A stretch of 22,590 bases of DNA from an uncultured Collinsella sp. (GCA_958427355.1 CAUACA010000031.1:1-22590), one strand, 5' to 3'. Numbered from the stretch's first letter, positions 7,974 through 16,824 are shown. Notes: generated from the letters alone by a model not told the origin. Program-made: numbers and translations.

Positions 7974-8282
7974 GGACCTCTGATGGTCGCGGTGTCGGCA
8001 AACAAGCGCAAATAGGCGTCAGCAAGCAACCCTCAAAACCTAAGTGAGTAGACTTTTTTGCAATAGCCAAGCACAGCCCGAATAACGAAAACTAAACCGC
8101 AGGTAGAGCCCTTGCGCAAAAGCCATGTGCTCGCGACATCGCAAAAAGTCTACTCACTTAGCTGGCAACCGCACCAAACGGCCGGACAGAACGCCCATTT
8201 CCTGCATTTTCTCGCGCGCTGGCACCCCGCGCCGCCGCTACGCCATAATAGTTGGCGGACAATCGCGAGAGAAAGCAAACAC
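7974..8282. other. intergenic stretch with element copy A and helicase leader
   Basis: This 309-base gap holds about 66 bases with no clear signal, then the inverted-repeat element (8040-8161), then about 120 bases of leader before the helicase start. No RNA gene or convincing small coding region was seen. The long frame of the helicase runs back into the element, but translation there is not supported. Confidence 0.5.
8040..8161. repeat. 122-bp inverted-repeat element, copy A
   Basis: The ends are CTAAGTGAGTAGACTTTTT and its reverse complement AAAAAGTCTACTCACTTAG, a 19-bp perfect terminal inverted repeat. Pairing continues inward with mismatches through AGCACA/TGTGCT, so the whole unit could fold as one long hairpin. 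The centre contains CCGCAGGTAGA and TTGCGCAAAAG, which match the centres of copies B and C although they are not part of the palindrome. It lies between the TrmB-like and helicase genes. No target duplication longer than the TA dinucleotides near both ends is visible. It could be a MITE-like mobile element, a REP-type element or a structured RNA. Confidence 0.85.
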
Positions 8283-10964
8283 ATGGCACAGACCACGACA
8301 GATACCGCCGCCAGCACCGTCTCCGGCGCCGGCGCCGCCAGCTCATTCTCGGGCGGCACGGGAACCGAAGCCGAGTTTGGCTCGCTCGGCGCGCTCTCCC
8401 CCACCTGGTGGGAGCCCGAGGATGGCAGTGAGCCCGAGCCATGGCTCACGCCCGACCAGGCCTTCGAGCGTTTCTTTGAATGGACGAGCGATCGCGGTAT
8501 TGAACTGTGGGATCACCAAGAAGAGGCCCTCATGGACCTGGCTGCCGGCGATCACGTCATCTTAGGCACACCGACCGGATCGGGTAAATCGCTCGTCGCG
8601 CTGGGCATGCTCTTTATGGGCATGGCGCAGGGTAAGCGTTGTTATTACACGGCCCCCATCAAGGCCCTGGTCAGCGAAAAGTTCTTCGACCTTGTGCAGG
8701 TGCTCGGCCGCGATAACGTCGGCATGATCACCGGCGACACGCATATCAACACCAAGGCACCCGTCATCTGCTGCACGGCCGAAATCCTTGCCAACGATGC
8801 GCTGCGCGAGGGTGAGGACGCCGATGTGGGCTGCGTGGCCATGGATGAGTTCCACTACTTTGCCGACCCCGATCGCGGTTGGGCCTGGCAGGTGCCGTTG
8901 CTCACCCTGCCCCACACGCAGTTTATGCTCATGAGCGCCACGCTCGGCGATGTCGCTGCCATCGCCGCCTCACTCGAGGAGCACACCGGCGCTGCTTGCG
9001 ACTTGGTTGTCGACGCCCCGCGTCCTGTTCCGCTGAGCTACGACTATGTGACGACCTCCCTCGAGGGCACCGTCGAGCTCGCCATGCGCCGTGGCGAGGC
9101 CCCGCTCTATATCGTGCACTTTAGCCAGGATGCCGCCCTTGCGACGGCGCAGTCGCTCGCCAATTTTGGCATCGCCAGCAAGGAGCAGCGCGAAGCCATC
9201 AAAGAAGCGGCAAAGGGAACGAGCTTCTCGACGGCCTTCGGCAAGATCCTCAAGCGCTTGCTCGGCTGCGGCGTCGGCGTGCACCATGCTGGCATGTTGC
9301 CGCGCTATCGCCTGCTGGTCGAGCGCTTGGCACAGCAGGGCCTGCTGCCCGTCATCTGCGGTACCGATACGCTCGGCGTCGGCATCAACGTACCCATCCA
9401 CACCGTGGTCCTCACCGCGCTCACCAAGTTCGATGGCTACAAGATGCGTCGTCTGCGCGCCCGTGAGTTCCATCAGATTGCCGGTCGCGCCGGCCGCTCG
9501 GGCTTCGATACCGAGGGCATGGTGATTGCCGAGGCACCCGAGCACGAGATCGAGAATGCCAAGCTTATGGCCAAAGCAGGCGACGACCCCAAAAAACTCC
9601 GTAAGATTAAAAAGAAAAAGGCCCCCGAGGGCTTTGTCACCTGGAACAAGCAGACCTTTGAGCGCCTGATCGAGACGCAGCCCGAGACGCTCAAGCCGCG
9701 CCTGCGCATCACACACTCCATGGTGATTAGCGTGGTCGAGCAGGGCGGCGATGCCCGAGCCCGCGTACACGACCTCATCGAGACGAGCCTGCAGACCCCC
9801 GAGGAAAAGGCTAAGCTCGAGGTTCGCGCCGACGAAATCTTCGCCACGCTCATCGACTCCGGCGTCGTCGTTCGCACCGAGGTGCCGCCCGCACCCGACG
9901 CCCCGACTGACGCCGCACCAGACATCGACTATGCGCTGACGGTCGACCTGCCCGAGGACTTTGCGCTCGACCAGCCGCTCTCGCCGTTTTTGCTTGCCGC
10001 GCTGGAGTTGCTCGATCCCGAGAGCGAAACCTATACCATGGATCTGATCTCGATGGTCGAGGCAACGCTCGAGGATCCCAAGCAGGTGCTGCGCGCACAG
10101 GAGCGCGCCGCGCGCGACCGAGCGATGGCCGAAATGAAGGCCGACGGCATCGAGTATGAGGAGCGTTTGGAGCGCATTCAAGACGTCACGTACAAAAAGC
10201 CGCTCGAGGATTTGCTCGACGCCGCTTTTGACAAGTACTGCCAGGAAGTGCCCTGGGCCAACGACTACCAGCTCTCTCCCAAGAGCGTCCTGCGCGATAT
10301 GCTGGAAAGCGCGAGCGATTTTAAGGGCTACATTCAAAAGCTCGGCATCGCCCGCTCCGAGGGCATTTTGCTGCGCTACCTGGCAGAGGCTTACCGTTCG
10401 CTTGACCGCACCGTGCCCATCGAGAAGCGCGACGAGCGCCTACGCGACATTATCTCGTGGCTAGGCTTTGTGGTGCGCTCGGTCGACTCGAGCCTGGTGG
10501 ACGAGTGGGAAAACGCCGGCAACCCGGCTGCCCTCGACGCCGCGCCGCCGCAGGGCATCGACGAGGTCGTTGCGGACCGTCGCGGCTGCACGCTGCTGGT
10601 GCGCAACGCGCTCTTCCGCCGCGTGACCCTTGCCGCCCGCGAGCACGTTCGCGACCTGGGCGAGCTCGACGACGACTGGGGCATGAGCGAGATCCGCTGG
10701 CAAAAAGCGCTCGACGCTTACCACGAGCAGCATGAGGAGATCCTCACCGACGGAGATGCCCGCAGCGCCGCGATGTTTTCCATCGATGAGTCCGACGAGA
10801 AAACCACGCACGTATGGCACGTGCACCAGATCTTTGCCGACGAGGACGGCGACCACGACTTTGGCATCATGGGCGATGTCGATCTGGACGCCACGCAGGA
10901 CGGCGGCGAGGTCATCTTCAAAAACTACCGCGTCGGCTTTATCGAGGACCTGCTCGAGGACTAG
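8283..10964 (+). CDS. Ski2/Mtr4-type DExH-box RNA helicase
   Basis: An 893-residue superfamily 2 helicase. Walker A is GTPTGSGKS (95-103), the Walker B box is DEFH (188-191), motif III is SAT (218-220), and the second RecA domain has VHHAGMLPRYR (332-342), GTDTLGVGINVP (359-370) and motif VI QIAGRAGRSG (397-406). These features place it with Ski2/Mtr4/HelY-like helicases that unwind RNA in RNA decay or ribosome-associated processing. The C-terminal half (about 450-893) is acidic and helical and lacks a recognisable second enzyme domain. ATG at 8283 is preferred: the frame extends 57 codons upstream, but that part reads through the inverted-repeat element. The ribosome site before 8283 is weak (GAGAGAAAG). 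A clear terminator follows. The exact substrate is unknown; mycobacterial HelY is the nearest analogue I can name. Confidence 0.88.
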   Translation: MAQTTTDTAASTVSGAGAASSFSGGTGTEAEFGSLGALSPTWWEPEDGSEPEPWLTPDQAFERFFEWTSDRGIELWDHQEEALMDLAAGDHVILGTPTGSGKSLVALGMLFMGMAQGKRCYYTAPIKALVSEKFFDLVQVLGRDNVGMITGDTHINTKAPVICCTAEILANDALREGEDADVGCVAMDEFHYFADPDRGWAWQVPLLTLPHTQFMLMSATLGDVAAIAASLEEHTGAACDLVVDAPRPVPLSYDYVTTSLEGTVELAMRRGEAPLYIVHFSQDAALATAQSLANFGIASKEQREAIKEAAKGTSFSTAFGKILKRLLGCGVGVHHAGMLPRYRLLVERLAQQGLLPVICGTDTLGVGINVPIHTVVLTALTKFDGYKMRRLRAREFHQIAGRAGRSGFDTEGMVIAEAPEHEIENAKLMAKAGDDPKKLRKIKKKKAPEGFVTWNKQTFERLIETQPETLKPRLRITHSMVISVVEQGGDARARVHDLIETSLQTPEEKAKLEVRADEIFATLIDSGVVVRTEVPPAPDAPTDAAPDIDYALTVDLPEDFALDQPLSPFLLAALELLDPESETYTMDLISMVEATLEDPKQVLRAQERAARDRAMAEMKADGIEYEERLERIQDVTYKKPLEDLLDAAFDKYCQEVPWANDYQLSPKSVLRDMLESASDFKGYIQKLGIARSEGILLRYLAEAYRSLDRTVPIEKRDERLRDIISWLGFVVRSVDSSLVDEWENAGNPAALDAAPPQGIDEVVADRRGCTLLVRNALFRRVTLAAREHVRDLGELDDDWGMSEIRWQKALDAYHEQHEEILTDGDARSAAMFSIDESDEKTTHVWHVHQIFADEDGDHDFGIMGDVDLDATQDGGEVIFKNYRVGFIEDLLED

Positions 10965-10988
10965 CCACACATACTGGAACAAAACGAA

Positions 10989-11026
10989 GCGGGCCGCTGG
11001 TAACATCGCCAGCGGCCCCGCTTTTG
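10989..11026 (+). terminator. terminator after the helicase gene
   Basis: GCGGGCCGCTGG and CCAGCGGCCCCGC form a strong GC-rich stem with a single bulge around an eight-base loop, followed directly by TTTT. It starts 25 bases after the helicase stop and lies between convergent genes, so it may also stop transcription from the DUF2130 side. Confidence 0.85.
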
Positions 11027-11042
11027 CACTATACGCTATGCC

Positions 11043-12800
11043 TTACTCGGCATCCTCGACCTCATACGAATCCGCCTCGGCTGGCTCATCGTTTGCCTCT
11101 GGCGCGGCCCCGCGTGCCTCGTCAAACGCCGCCTTCATGGTCTTGTTGCCCCACGTGAGCTTGCGAATGGTGAGCTCATCGGCCTTGTTGTGGGCCAGAC
11201 GCAGATTCTCGGTACTGCGACGCAGGTCGTCCTTGGTTTTCTCGAGCTGCTTAATGGCGGCATCGATCTCCTTGATCGCCGACTCGAACTGCTTGCTCGC
11301 CAGGTTGTAGTTGCGCGAGAAGCCGTCCTTGAACTTCTCCATCTTGGCTTCGAAGTTCGTGACGTCGATATTCTGCTGCTTGTACTCCGCCAGCTCCTGC
11401 TTATAGCGCAGCGAACCCATGGCGGCGTTGCGCAGCAGCGTAATCATGGGAATGAAGAATTGTGGGCGGATCACGTACATCTTCTCGTAGCGGTAGCTCA
11501 CATCCACGATACCGGCGTTGTAAAGCTCGCTCTCGGGTTCGAGCAGCGTGCAGAGCACTGCGTACTCGCAGCCCTTTTGGCGGCGATCGTGGTCGAGCTT
11601 CTTAAAGAAATCCTCGTTCTTGTGCTTGGTCGCGGTCTCGTCGTTCTCGTTTTTCATCTCGAACATGATCGAGATGACCTCGTTACCGCTCGCATCGCAC
11701 TCACGGAAGATAAAATCGCCCTTGGTGCCCTCGGATGCATCGTTATCTTTCTCGAAGTATGCATTGGGAAACGCCGTCATGCGCAGGCGATTGAACTCGG
11801 TCTCGCAATGCTGTTCGAGCGACTCGCCCACCATCTTGGTGGACAGGCGGACCTTCATGTCCTTAAGGCGCTCAATCTCTTCATCCTTGTAGCGAATCAG
11901 GTCATCGCTCGCGCGCTTGGCCTGCGCAAGCTCGAGCTCGTGTGCCGCCTTGGCCTGCTCCTCGCGAGAATCGCGCACTGCCAGCTCGCTCGTCAGCTTG
12001 GCACGTGCTTCATCGCGCTCTCGCTCCGCCGCGGCGACCGCCTCTGACAGGTTCATTTTTGCCATCAGTTCCTGCTCGCGCAACTGGGCACGCAGACCCT
12101 CGGCCTCTTGCTCAGATTGTGCCTTTGCGGCGGAAAACTTCTCCTGCACCGTCGCGCGGTAGTCGGCAAGCACGCGCTCGGCCTCGCTGCGAGCGGCATC
12201 GAGCTCACGCTGCGACTCTGCCGCGGCAGCGGCAAGCGCCATCTCCTGGGCCTTGTCCGCCGCGGCAAGCCTGGCCTGCAGCTCGGCAATCTGAGCATCA
12301 CGTGCAGCTAAATCGTTTTGAGCAGCGTTGCGCGCCGCCGACTCGGCAAGCTTGGCTTCGTCATCTTTGCGTCCCAGCTGCGCACGCAAATTGTCGATCT
12401 CGCGCTGAAGCTCAGCATTCTCCTTCTGAGCATCGGCACGGGCCTCAACCGCCGCGCGCTGACTTGCGCTCTCGCGCTCTGTGGCAGCGCCCTCGAGCTT
12501 GGCGCGCAGCTCGGCAAGCTCAGCGTCGCGCTTGGCAACCTCTTGTGCCAGCTTCTGCTCCGCGGCGTTCTTCTGCTCGACAAGTTGAGCGTTGCGCTGA
12601 GACTCTGCCTTTTGCAAGGCAGCCGTCGAACGCGAGCGCTCAAGCTCCAGCGCCTGCTCGCCCTCGCGCTGGACTGCCTTCACACGCTCATCCAGGTCGC
12701 GCGAAAACTCGGCATTGCGCACTTGCTTGACGATGTCCGCATAGCCAGACGCATCGACCTTAAAAACTTCGCCACAATGCGGGCACTTGATCTCGTTCAT
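11043..12800 (-). CDS. DUF2130 coiled-coil protein
   Basis: A 585-residue protein of the DUF2130 family. It opens with a small zinc-ribbon-like start MNEIKCPHCGEVFKVD (C6, C9) that is typical of the family. A very long Ala/Glu/Arg-rich coiled coil follows (about 30-315). The conserved C-terminal domain starts near MVGESLEQHCETEFNRLR (323-340). Inside it, KGDFIF (D362) and FEMK (E381, K383) have the spacing and hydrophobic context of a PD-(D/E)xK nuclease-like core; this is my reading, not a demonstrated activity. The start has GAGGAG six bases upstream. It is transcribed alone and convergent with the helicase gene. The function is unknown; a structural or DNA-associated role is possible because of the coiled coil. 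Confidence 0.87.
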   Translation of the reverse strand: MNEIKCPHCGEVFKVDASGYADIVKQVRNAEFSRDLDERVKAVQREGEQALELERSRSTAALQKAESQRNAQLVEQKNAAEQKLAQEVAKRDAELAELRAKLEGAATERESASQRAAVEARADAQKENAELQREIDNLRAQLGRKDDEAKLAESAARNAAQNDLAARDAQIAELQARLAAADKAQEMALAAAAAESQRELDAARSEAERVLADYRATVQEKFSAAKAQSEQEAEGLRAQLREQELMAKMNLSEAVAAAERERDEARAKLTSELAVRDSREEQAKAAHELELAQAKRASDDLIRYKDEEIERLKDMKVRLSTKMVGESLEQHCETEFNRLRMTAFPNAYFEKDNDASEGTKGDFIFRECDASGNEVISIMFEMKNENDETATKHKNEDFFKKLDHDRRQKGCEYAVLCTLLEPESELYNAGIVDVSYRYEKMYVIRPQFFIPMITLLRNAAMGSLRYKQELAEYKQQNIDVTNFEAKMEKFKDGFSRNYNLASKQFESAIKEIDAAIKQLEKTKDDLRRSTENLRLAHNKADELTIRKLTWGNKTMKAAFDEARGAAPEANDEPAEADSYEVEDAE

Positions 12801-12896
12801 AGCAGCTCCTCGATGGACGCAAATTTCAACCGCTTACACTCTACCGCGCCGCACGGACAAAAAAGACGCCGCCGCCATAATGGCAACAGCGCCAGA

Positions 12897-12929
12897 ACCA
12901 CCACAAAGGTGCCTGTCCTTTGTGGTGGT
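12897..12929. repeat. perfect 13-bp-stem hairpin (REP-like)
   Basis: ACCACCACAAAGG and CCTTTGTGGTGGT pair perfectly around the loop TGCCTGT. It lies eight bases past the stop of the metallophosphoesterase gene but has no T tract on either strand, so it is not a classic intrinsic terminator. It could still protect the mRNA 3' end, or be a REP-type repeat. Confidence 0.7.
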
Positions 12930-12936
12930 TCGAGAA

Positions 12937-13482
12937 TTACAGCCCAAAGAAGCTAAGAATCTGATCGCGGCTTACGGGCTTGTAGTCGTTGGCATCGAGG
13001 CCGACATCGTAGCGAAAGATAGGACGTTCGCGATCGCGGTTGCGTGCGTTGGTGCGGTCTCCCCTGCTGTGGATATGCCCGTGCAGCATGATGGCGCCGC
13101 GTGCCTTGCCGTTCCAGCTGAGCATGGGGTAGTGGCTCATAACCAGGCGATGACCCTTGGCATAGCCGGGGGCAACCTCCAGATAATCGCGCACCTCATC
13201 CCAAATGCGCGGCGCGTCCGGATCTTCCCAATCGCCGTCATGGTTGCCCCGTATGAGCGTCACGTTTTGGCAGGCAATACGCTCGCGCAGGCGCACAGCA
13301 TCCGCCAGGGGCAAACGATAGGTAAAGTCTCCCAAGATATAGAGACGGTCGTCCGCCGCCACGCACTCATTCACGGCATCGATGACCTTGCGGTTCATCT
13401 CCTCGACCGAATCAAACGGTCGATCCATGTCGTGCAAGATATTCGTATCGCCCAGGTGCAGGTCGGCGGTAAACCACATCAT
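12937..13482 (-). CDS. metallophosphoesterase
   Basis: A 181-residue calcineurin-like phosphoesterase with a complete set of metal-site motifs: DLH (D7, H9), GDF (G51-D52), RGNHD (78-82), SHYP (H117) and HGHIH (134-138). The small size and lack of extra domains resemble the YfcE-like and Icc-related phosphodiesterases that act on simple phosphodiesters or nucleotides; the substrate is unknown. The start is set at ATG 13482 because GAGGA lies eight bases upstream, whereas an earlier ATG at 13497 overlaps that site. It is the last gene of a possible three-gene unit with the small charged protein and the HIRAN protein. Confidence 0.87.
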   Translation of the reverse strand: MMWFTADLHLGDTNILHDMDRPFDSVEEMNRKVIDAVNECVAADDRLYILGDFTYRLPLADAVRLRERIACQNVTLIRGNHDGDWEDPDAPRIWDEVRDYLEVAPGYAKGHRLVMSHYPMLSWNGKARGAIMLHGHIHSRGDRTNARNRDRERPIFRYDVGLDANDYKPVSRDQILSFFGL

Positions 13483-13548
13483 CGTCTCTGTCCTCATTTC
13501 GCAACGTGTTCAACTCGTGCTAAGTATACAGACGCAGCGATGCGGAGG

Positions 13549-13728
13549 TTATCCAAAGAGCCCGCCGAACAGTCCGCGGCGGCGCTTGTCTTGCTTTTTC
13601 GACGCGTCGCCCCGGGCGTTCTTGTCCTGCCGCTTCTTACGGTCCTGCTCCAGCTCATCGTCATCGAGCAGCATATCCCACTCAAACGGATCGTCTGTCA
13701 GATTGAACAGATCATCGTCATCAAACAT
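13549..13728 (-). CDS. small charged hypothetical protein
   Basis: A 59-residue protein of strongly split charge. The first half is very acidic (MFDDDDLFNLTDDPFEWDMLLDDDE), the second half is basic (RKKRQDK...KKQDKRRR), and it ends in the hydrophobic GLFGGLFG. No family is recognised. ATG at 13728 is chosen because GGAGG lies five bases before it, inside the alternative upstream ATG at 13740. It begins 18 bases after the HIRAN gene and is probably cotranscribed. The polar layout suggests a small adaptor or a partner binding nucleic acid or protein; this is inference only. Confidence 0.65.
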   Translation of the reverse strand: MFDDDDLFNLTDDPFEWDMLLDDDELEQDRKKRQDKNARGDASKKQDKRRRGLFGGLFG

Positions 13729-13746
13729 GGCCGCCTCCATTGCCGA

Positions 13747-14073
13747 CTAGCGAGCATCCACCACATAGAGGCCAACGCGCACCTGGTGCCACGGGCTACG
13801 CTCGGGGGCAACCTGCTGCACGCGGGCCTCAAACACGTCCTCGTGGCCGTAATACATCATCAAGGACAGCGGGCCGACCCCGTTTCCCGGAACATAGCCG
13901 AGCATGGTTTTGCCGTGATAGAGCGCAACCGCCTCGGGATCATGGGAGTTATCGCGCTCGGCACACAGCGTCAGCTTATCGCCCGCTTTTAGATCACCCA
14001 GAACCAATGCGCCGTCGGCATACTGAAATCCCGCAATGTGGAACGACAGAAGAACACGTGAAGGCTCGTACAT
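13747..14073 (-). CDS. HIRAN domain protein
   Basis: A 108-residue protein that is almost entirely one HIRAN domain. It has FHIAGFQYADG (11-21), then DKLTLCAERDNSHDPEAVAL, with the typical (E)xxNxxDxxAV pattern, and GKTMLGYVPG. In eukaryotic HLTF the domain binds 3' DNA ends; stand-alone bacterial HIRAN proteins are linked to DNA or stalled-fork recognition, but few have been tested. AGAGGAG lies six bases before the ATG. It is the first gene of the unit with the small charged protein and the metallophosphoesterase. The gap upstream (14074-14197) shows no clear hairpin. Confidence 0.85.
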   Translation of the reverse strand: MYEPSRVLLSFHIAGFQYADGALVLGDLKAGDKLTLCAERDNSHDPEAVALYHGKTMLGYVPGNGVGPLSLMMYYGHEDVFEARVQQVAPERSPWHQVRVGLYVVDAR

Positions 14074-14197
14074 GGCAACTCCTCTAACGGCCGGATAAAC
14101 CGACGCTTAACCTTATTGAGAAGTCTACGAACTCGTGCGGACACAAATTCGCCCCACCTCGTGTCTTTTCGACCGTTTGTCGCTACGCCATCTGATT

Positions 14198-15577
14198 CTA
14201 GTGTACAAACATGCGCACGAACTTGTGCTTCCAGCTTGCGTAAGGGGCATAGCGAAATGGCACGTCCAGCCACGTTGCCTTGTTCACGATGCTCTTCTTA
14301 TGGCTAAACGTATCGAAGCTCTCGCGTCCATGGTACTGCCCCATACCGCTCGCTCCCATGCCGCCAAAGCCCATATGACTCGTGGCCAAATGCATAATGG
14401 TGTCATTAACACAGCCACCGCCAAAGGGCACGTTACGCACAAAGCGCTGTTGAACTGCGCGATCCTGGCTAAAGATATACAGGGCCAGCGGCGTCGGACG
14501 ATCAGTAATAAACGCCTCGGCCTCATCCAGATTCTCAAACGTCAGCACCGGCAAGATGGGGCCGAAAATCTCCTCCTGCATCACGGCGTCATCGGGGACC
14601 ACGCCATCCAAAATCGTCGGCTCGATCTTGAGCGAAGTCTCGCGCGCGGCGCCTCCCAGCACAACCTTATCGGGATCGATCAGCCCGCGTACGCGTGCGA
14701 AATGCTTGGCGTTGACGATATGCCCGTAATCCTCGTTATCGAGCGGATGCTCGCCAAACATGCGACGAATCTCCTCCTTGATGAGGCCCAGCAGCTCATC
14801 GTGCACGCGCGTATCGACCAGCAGGTAGTCGGGCGCCACGCAGGTCTGGCCCACGTTGAGCCATTTACCAAAGGCGATACGCCGCGCCGCGACCTTTAAG
14901 TTTGCCGTCGCATCCACGATGCAGGGACTCTTTCCGCCCAGCTCAAGCGTCACGGGCGTAAGGTTTTTACTTGCGCGCTCCATGACGAGCTTGCCGACCG
15001 GAACGCTACCGGTAAAGAAGATCTTGTCCCAGCACTCATCGAGCAGCGCTTCGTTTTCGGCGCGCCCGCCCTCGACAACCGTCACCAGACGCGGATCAAA
15101 TGCTTCTTCACAGATTTGCTTGAGCACCGCACTCGATGCCGGAGCATAGGCGCTCGGCTTGATGACCACGGTATTGCCCGCGGCAAGGGCGCCAGCGAGC
15201 GGCTCGAGCGTCAGCAAAAACGGATAGTTCCAGGGCGCCATGATGAGCGTGACACCATAGGGCACGGCTTGCGTTTTGCACACGCTCACGGCGTTAGCGA
15301 GGTCGCACGGACGCAGGCGCGGACGACTCCATCGAGCCACATGTGCAATCTGATGGCGAATCTCGGAAAGCGACGTGCCAATCTCGCACATGTAGGCCTC
15401 GTCATGCGACTTACCCAAATCGGTCTTGAGCGCATGGGCAATATCGGCCTCGTGGGCCCGCACCGCATCGCGTAAGCTCGCGAGCGCGCGACGTCGAGCA
15501 TCGACATCAAACGTGGCGTGCGTCTTAAAGTAGGCGCGCTGATCGCCGACGATGCGCGCAATTTCCCCGGTGTTCAT
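14198..15577 (-). CDS. NAD(P)-dependent aldehyde dehydrogenase (class 3-like)
   Basis: A 459-residue aldehyde dehydrogenase that oxidises an aldehyde to a carboxylate. The general base is E212 in TLELGGKSP and the nucleophile is C246 in NVGQTCVAPD. The cofactor region PWNYPF (115-120) and the GNTVVIKPS element are intact. The length and the C-terminal motif GMGQYHGRESFDTFSHKKS match class 3 fatty or aromatic aldehyde dehydrogenases, which lack the long N-terminal part of class 1/2. Eight bases separate it from the alcohol dehydrogenase gene upstream, so both are one operon and could work in sequence: alcohol to aldehyde to acid, or the reverse as an electron sink. The specific substrate is unknown. 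Confidence 0.93.
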   Translation of the reverse strand: MNTGEIARIVGDQRAYFKTHATFDVDARRRALASLRDAVRAHEADIAHALKTDLGKSHDEAYMCEIGTSLSEIRHQIAHVARWSRPRLRPCDLANAVSVCKTQAVPYGVTLIMAPWNYPFLLTLEPLAGALAAGNTVVIKPSAYAPASSAVLKQICEEAFDPRLVTVVEGGRAENEALLDECWDKIFFTGSVPVGKLVMERASKNLTPVTLELGGKSPCIVDATANLKVAARRIAFGKWLNVGQTCVAPDYLLVDTRVHDELLGLIKEEIRRMFGEHPLDNEDYGHIVNAKHFARVRGLIDPDKVVLGGAARETSLKIEPTILDGVVPDDAVMQEEIFGPILPVLTFENLDEAEAFITDRPTPLALYIFSQDRAVQQRFVRNVPFGGGCVNDTIMHLATSHMGFGGMGASGMGQYHGRESFDTFSHKKSIVNKATWLDVPFRYAPYASWKHKFVRMFVH

Positions 15578-15585
15578 GGACCCTC

Positions 15586-16806
15586 CTAGTTCTCGCCCTC
15601 AAACATACCACCTGCAACGACTTCGTACATATGCTCGAGCTCCAAGCGGTCCATCAAAAGCGGAACGGGGTACAGGGGATTGGCCTCGGCATCGGCATGG
15701 GCCGCCATTTGCGGAATATCGGAGCGGCGAATACCCGAGACATATTTGGGGATTCCCAGGGCCTCGTTCATGCGGTCGACCCAATCGATAAAGGCCTCTG
15801 CCGCAAGACCGTCCTGCGCGGTAGCCGGCGCGATGCCGGTCATGCGGGCGAGATCGGCAAGCTTGGGGGCGGCGGCGTCACCATAAGCGCGAAGCATGTG
15901 CGGCAGGATGATCGCGTTGGCCAAGCCGTGCGGAATCCCGTAACGCCCGCCTAAGCTGTGTGCGATGGCATGAACGTATCCAACATAGGAGCGCGTAAAG
16001 GCAACACCCGCCTTATACGCCGCCGAAAGCATATTGCGACGCGCACGCATGTTGTCGCCATGCCCATAGGCCTCGAGCAAATTGTCGTGGATGAGCTGCA
16101 CCGCCTGTCGCGCCATCTTGCGCGTGTAGGGCGTGGTGCTTCGCCCGATAAAGGCCTCGACGGCATGCGTCAGGGCGTCCATGCCCGTCTGCCCCGTAAT
16201 GGAGGCGGGCAGACCGCGCGTAAACTCGGGGTCGTGCACCGCAAAGCGCGGGATAAGCACAAAGTCGTTAATGGGGTACTTGTAGCGTGTCTCGTCATCG
16301 GTAATTACTGCCGCAAGCGTGACCTCGCTTCCCGTGCCTGCTGTGGTGGGAACGGCGATGAGCAGCGGCAGGCGACGATGAATGCGCAGCAGGCCGCGCA
16401 TCTTGTTGATGGGCTTGTTTGGCTGCGCGATGCGCGCCCCCACACCCTTGGCGCAGTCCATGGCCGAGCCACCGCCAAAGCCGATAATGGCCTGGCAGGC
16501 GCTCTCTCGATACAGGGACGCCGCTTCCTCCACATTTGAGACCGTGGGGTTCGCACGCGTTTCGGCATAGACCGTAACACCAATCCCCTGAGCCGTAAGC
16601 GCACGCTCGAGTGATGCCGTGAGTCCCAAACGTGCAATACCAGGGTCTGTCACGATAAGGACCTTCTGGATCGAGCGCTTTTGAAGCACCGCGGGCACAT
16701 CCTCGGCATGCTCCAGAATACGTGGCTCGGTATAGGGCAGTACCGGCAATGCGATACGAAAAACCGTTTGATACGTTCGGCACCAGGCACGACGGGCTAG
16801 ACGCAT
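15586..16806 (-). CDS. iron-containing alcohol dehydrogenase
   Basis: A 406-residue group III (Fe-type) alcohol dehydrogenase that interconverts alcohols and aldehydes with NAD(P). The cofactor loop is GFGGGSAMDCAKG (109-121), and PTTAGTGSE is at 153-161. The metal ligands by family pattern are D210 and H214 (MDALTHAVEA), H279 (VHAIAHSLGG) and H293 (IPHGLANA); H283 corresponds to the catalytic His. GGAG lies nine bases before the ATG. It is the first gene of the operon with the aldehyde dehydrogenase. A palindromic operator candidate lies 19 bases upstream of the start. The Arg-rich N-terminus (MRLARRAWCRTYQ) is somewhat unusual, but no signal peptide is convincing. Confidence 0.93.
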   Translation of the reverse strand: MRLARRAWCRTYQTVFRIALPVLPYTEPRILEHAEDVPAVLQKRSIQKVLIVTDPGIARLGLTASLERALTAQGIGVTVYAETRANPTVSNVEEAASLYRESACQAIIGFGGGSAMDCAKGVGARIAQPNKPINKMRGLLRIHRRLPLLIAVPTTAGTGSEVTLAAVITDDETRYKYPINDFVLIPRFAVHDPEFTRGLPASITGQTGMDALTHAVEAFIGRSTTPYTRKMARQAVQLIHDNLLEAYGHGDNMRARRNMLSAAYKAGVAFTRSYVGYVHAIAHSLGGRYGIPHGLANAIILPHMLRAYGDAAAPKLADLARMTGIAPATAQDGLAAEAFIDWVDRMNEALGIPKYVSGIRRSDIPQMAAHADAEANPLYPVPLLMDRLELEHMYEVVAGGMFEGEN

Positions 16807-16824
16807 AAAGGAAACTCCTTCATT

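Noticed and set aside
8112..8282. N-terminal extension of the helicase starting at TTG 8112
   Set aside because: The added 57 codons read through the inverted-repeat element and are Arg/His-rich; no ribosome site supports this start.
8970..10337. 455-codon minus-strand frame opposite the helicase
   Set aside because: The plus-strand frame holds intact helicase motifs over the same region; the antisense frame is a codon-bias shadow.
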